Source of the DNA: Chloroflexota bacterium
GTDB taxonomy: Bacteria > Chloroflexota > Anaerolineae > UBA3071
Assembly: GCA_014383605.1 (NCBI GenBank)
Contig: JACNHM010000534.1
Location: 1-5,636, forward strand
DNA length: 5,636 bases
Direction: 5' to 3'
How positions within the stretch are numbered: the first letter of the stretch is position 1; each line of letters begins with the position of its first letter. Shown in pieces: positions 5,287 through 5,636 of the stretch. A model generated the notes under the pieces. It saw nothing but the letters and a program-made list of their open reading frames with translations, did not search any database and was not told the DNA's origin. Made by a program: the position numbers and the translations under genes.

Positions 5287-5636
5287 CTATTCCCTGTGCA
5301 CCAAGGGCAGGTAGAGTTCGGCGGCGATGGTGCCGCTGCGCCGCAGCCGCTGGCCGGCCAGGGTCACCTCCAGCGTGAAGGCATTGCCGAGCGCGGCCCC
5401 CGCTGCCGGCTTCAGGCGAAAGGTGTGGCTGCCGTCAGGATTGATGATGTCCACAGCGATCTGCTGGCTGCCGTCGGCGAAGAGGGCCGGGCCGCTCAGG
5501 GTGGCGGTGAGGGTCGCCGGCAGGGGAACGTTTTCGTACACCAGGCCCACGGTTGCGCCGCGGGGCGGCAGCAGCAGGCACTCCAGATCGTCGCTCCAGT
5601 TGAGCCAGGGGGCGGCGGTGGCGTACTTGAGATTGG
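5287..5636 (-). CDS. C-terminal end of an exported protein sharing the subtilase's C-terminal module; 5' part outside window
   Basis: The frame is open from the right edge of the window (5634 downward) to TAG at 5289-5287, giving 116 visible residues that begin NLKYATAAPWLNW. There is no credible start inside the window; the GTG at 5550 is in the middle of the domain. From PWLNW to the end it aligns without gaps to the C-terminal 107-residue module of the following subtilase (68 identities by my count), including ATLTATLSGPALFADGSQ and LKPAAGAALGNAFTLEV. It ends in ELYLPLVHRE, matching ELYVPLIFRE there. This points to a second exported, multidomain protein, possibly a paralogous protease, but the catalytic part cannot be seen. 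It precedes the subtilase by 31 nt on the same strand and is probably co-transcribed. Confidence 0.8.
   Translation of the reverse strand, partial: NLKYATAAPWLNWSDDLECLLLPPRGATVGLVYENVPLPATLTATLSGPALFADGSQQIAVDIINPDGSHTFRLKPAAGAALGNAFTLEVTLAGQRLRRSGTIAAELYLPLVHRE

Noticed and set aside
5287..5550. A complete 87-aa gene starting at GTG 5550
   Set aside because: The frame is open to the window edge, and homology to the subtilase C-terminal module starts well upstream of that GTG, so this is the end of a larger gene.

Overview
This is high-GC bacterial DNA. The most likely source is a member of the Chloroflexota (Anaerolineae or Caldilineae-like). That is inferred from secreted proteins with long Pro-Thr linkers, C-termini ending in an LYxPLxxRE-type tail, and intergenic octamer and hairpin repeats. 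No marker gene is present to confirm it.

Layout, left to right. Positions 2-616 (+) hold the C-terminal part of a P1/S58 (DmpA-type) self-processing aminopeptidase, cut by the window edge. Positions 635-746 hold a foldback array of 8-nt units. Positions 762-998 (+) encode a 78-aa zinc-ribbon protein with one membrane segment. A second 8-nt foldback array (about 971-1088) covers the end of that gene and the start of the next one. Positions 1077-2156 (+) encode a MutY-type adenine DNA glycosylase. Its [4Fe-4S] motif, HhH Asp and 8-oxoG-recognition motif are intact, but the catalytic Glu of the MLQQT helix is replaced by Val, and the C-terminal domain has an almost complete Nudix box. Positions 2157-2417 are non-coding and contain two copies of a 40-nt hairpin repeat, the first overlapping the mutY stop codon.

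The right half is on the minus strand and converges on mutY. It holds the last 116 codons of a gene entering from the right edge (5287-5636). After 31 nt comes a complete 945-aa secreted subtilase (2418-5255). The two proteins share an ungapped C-terminal module (68 of 107 residues identical by my count), so they look like a tandem, co-transcribed pair of exported proteins. The subtilase is unusual: a P/homoB-like beta domain lies between the catalytic Asp and His, and a second beta-rich insertion lies between the oxyanion Asn and the catalytic Ser.

The plus-strand genes (peptidase, zinc-ribbon protein, mutY) have no obvious shared pathway and are separated by repeats. I see no phage, IS, CRISPR, tRNA or rRNA signature. 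The best leads are the MutY with an altered active site, the subtilase with an internal P-like domain, and the phased octamer foldback arrays around the zinc-ribbon gene.
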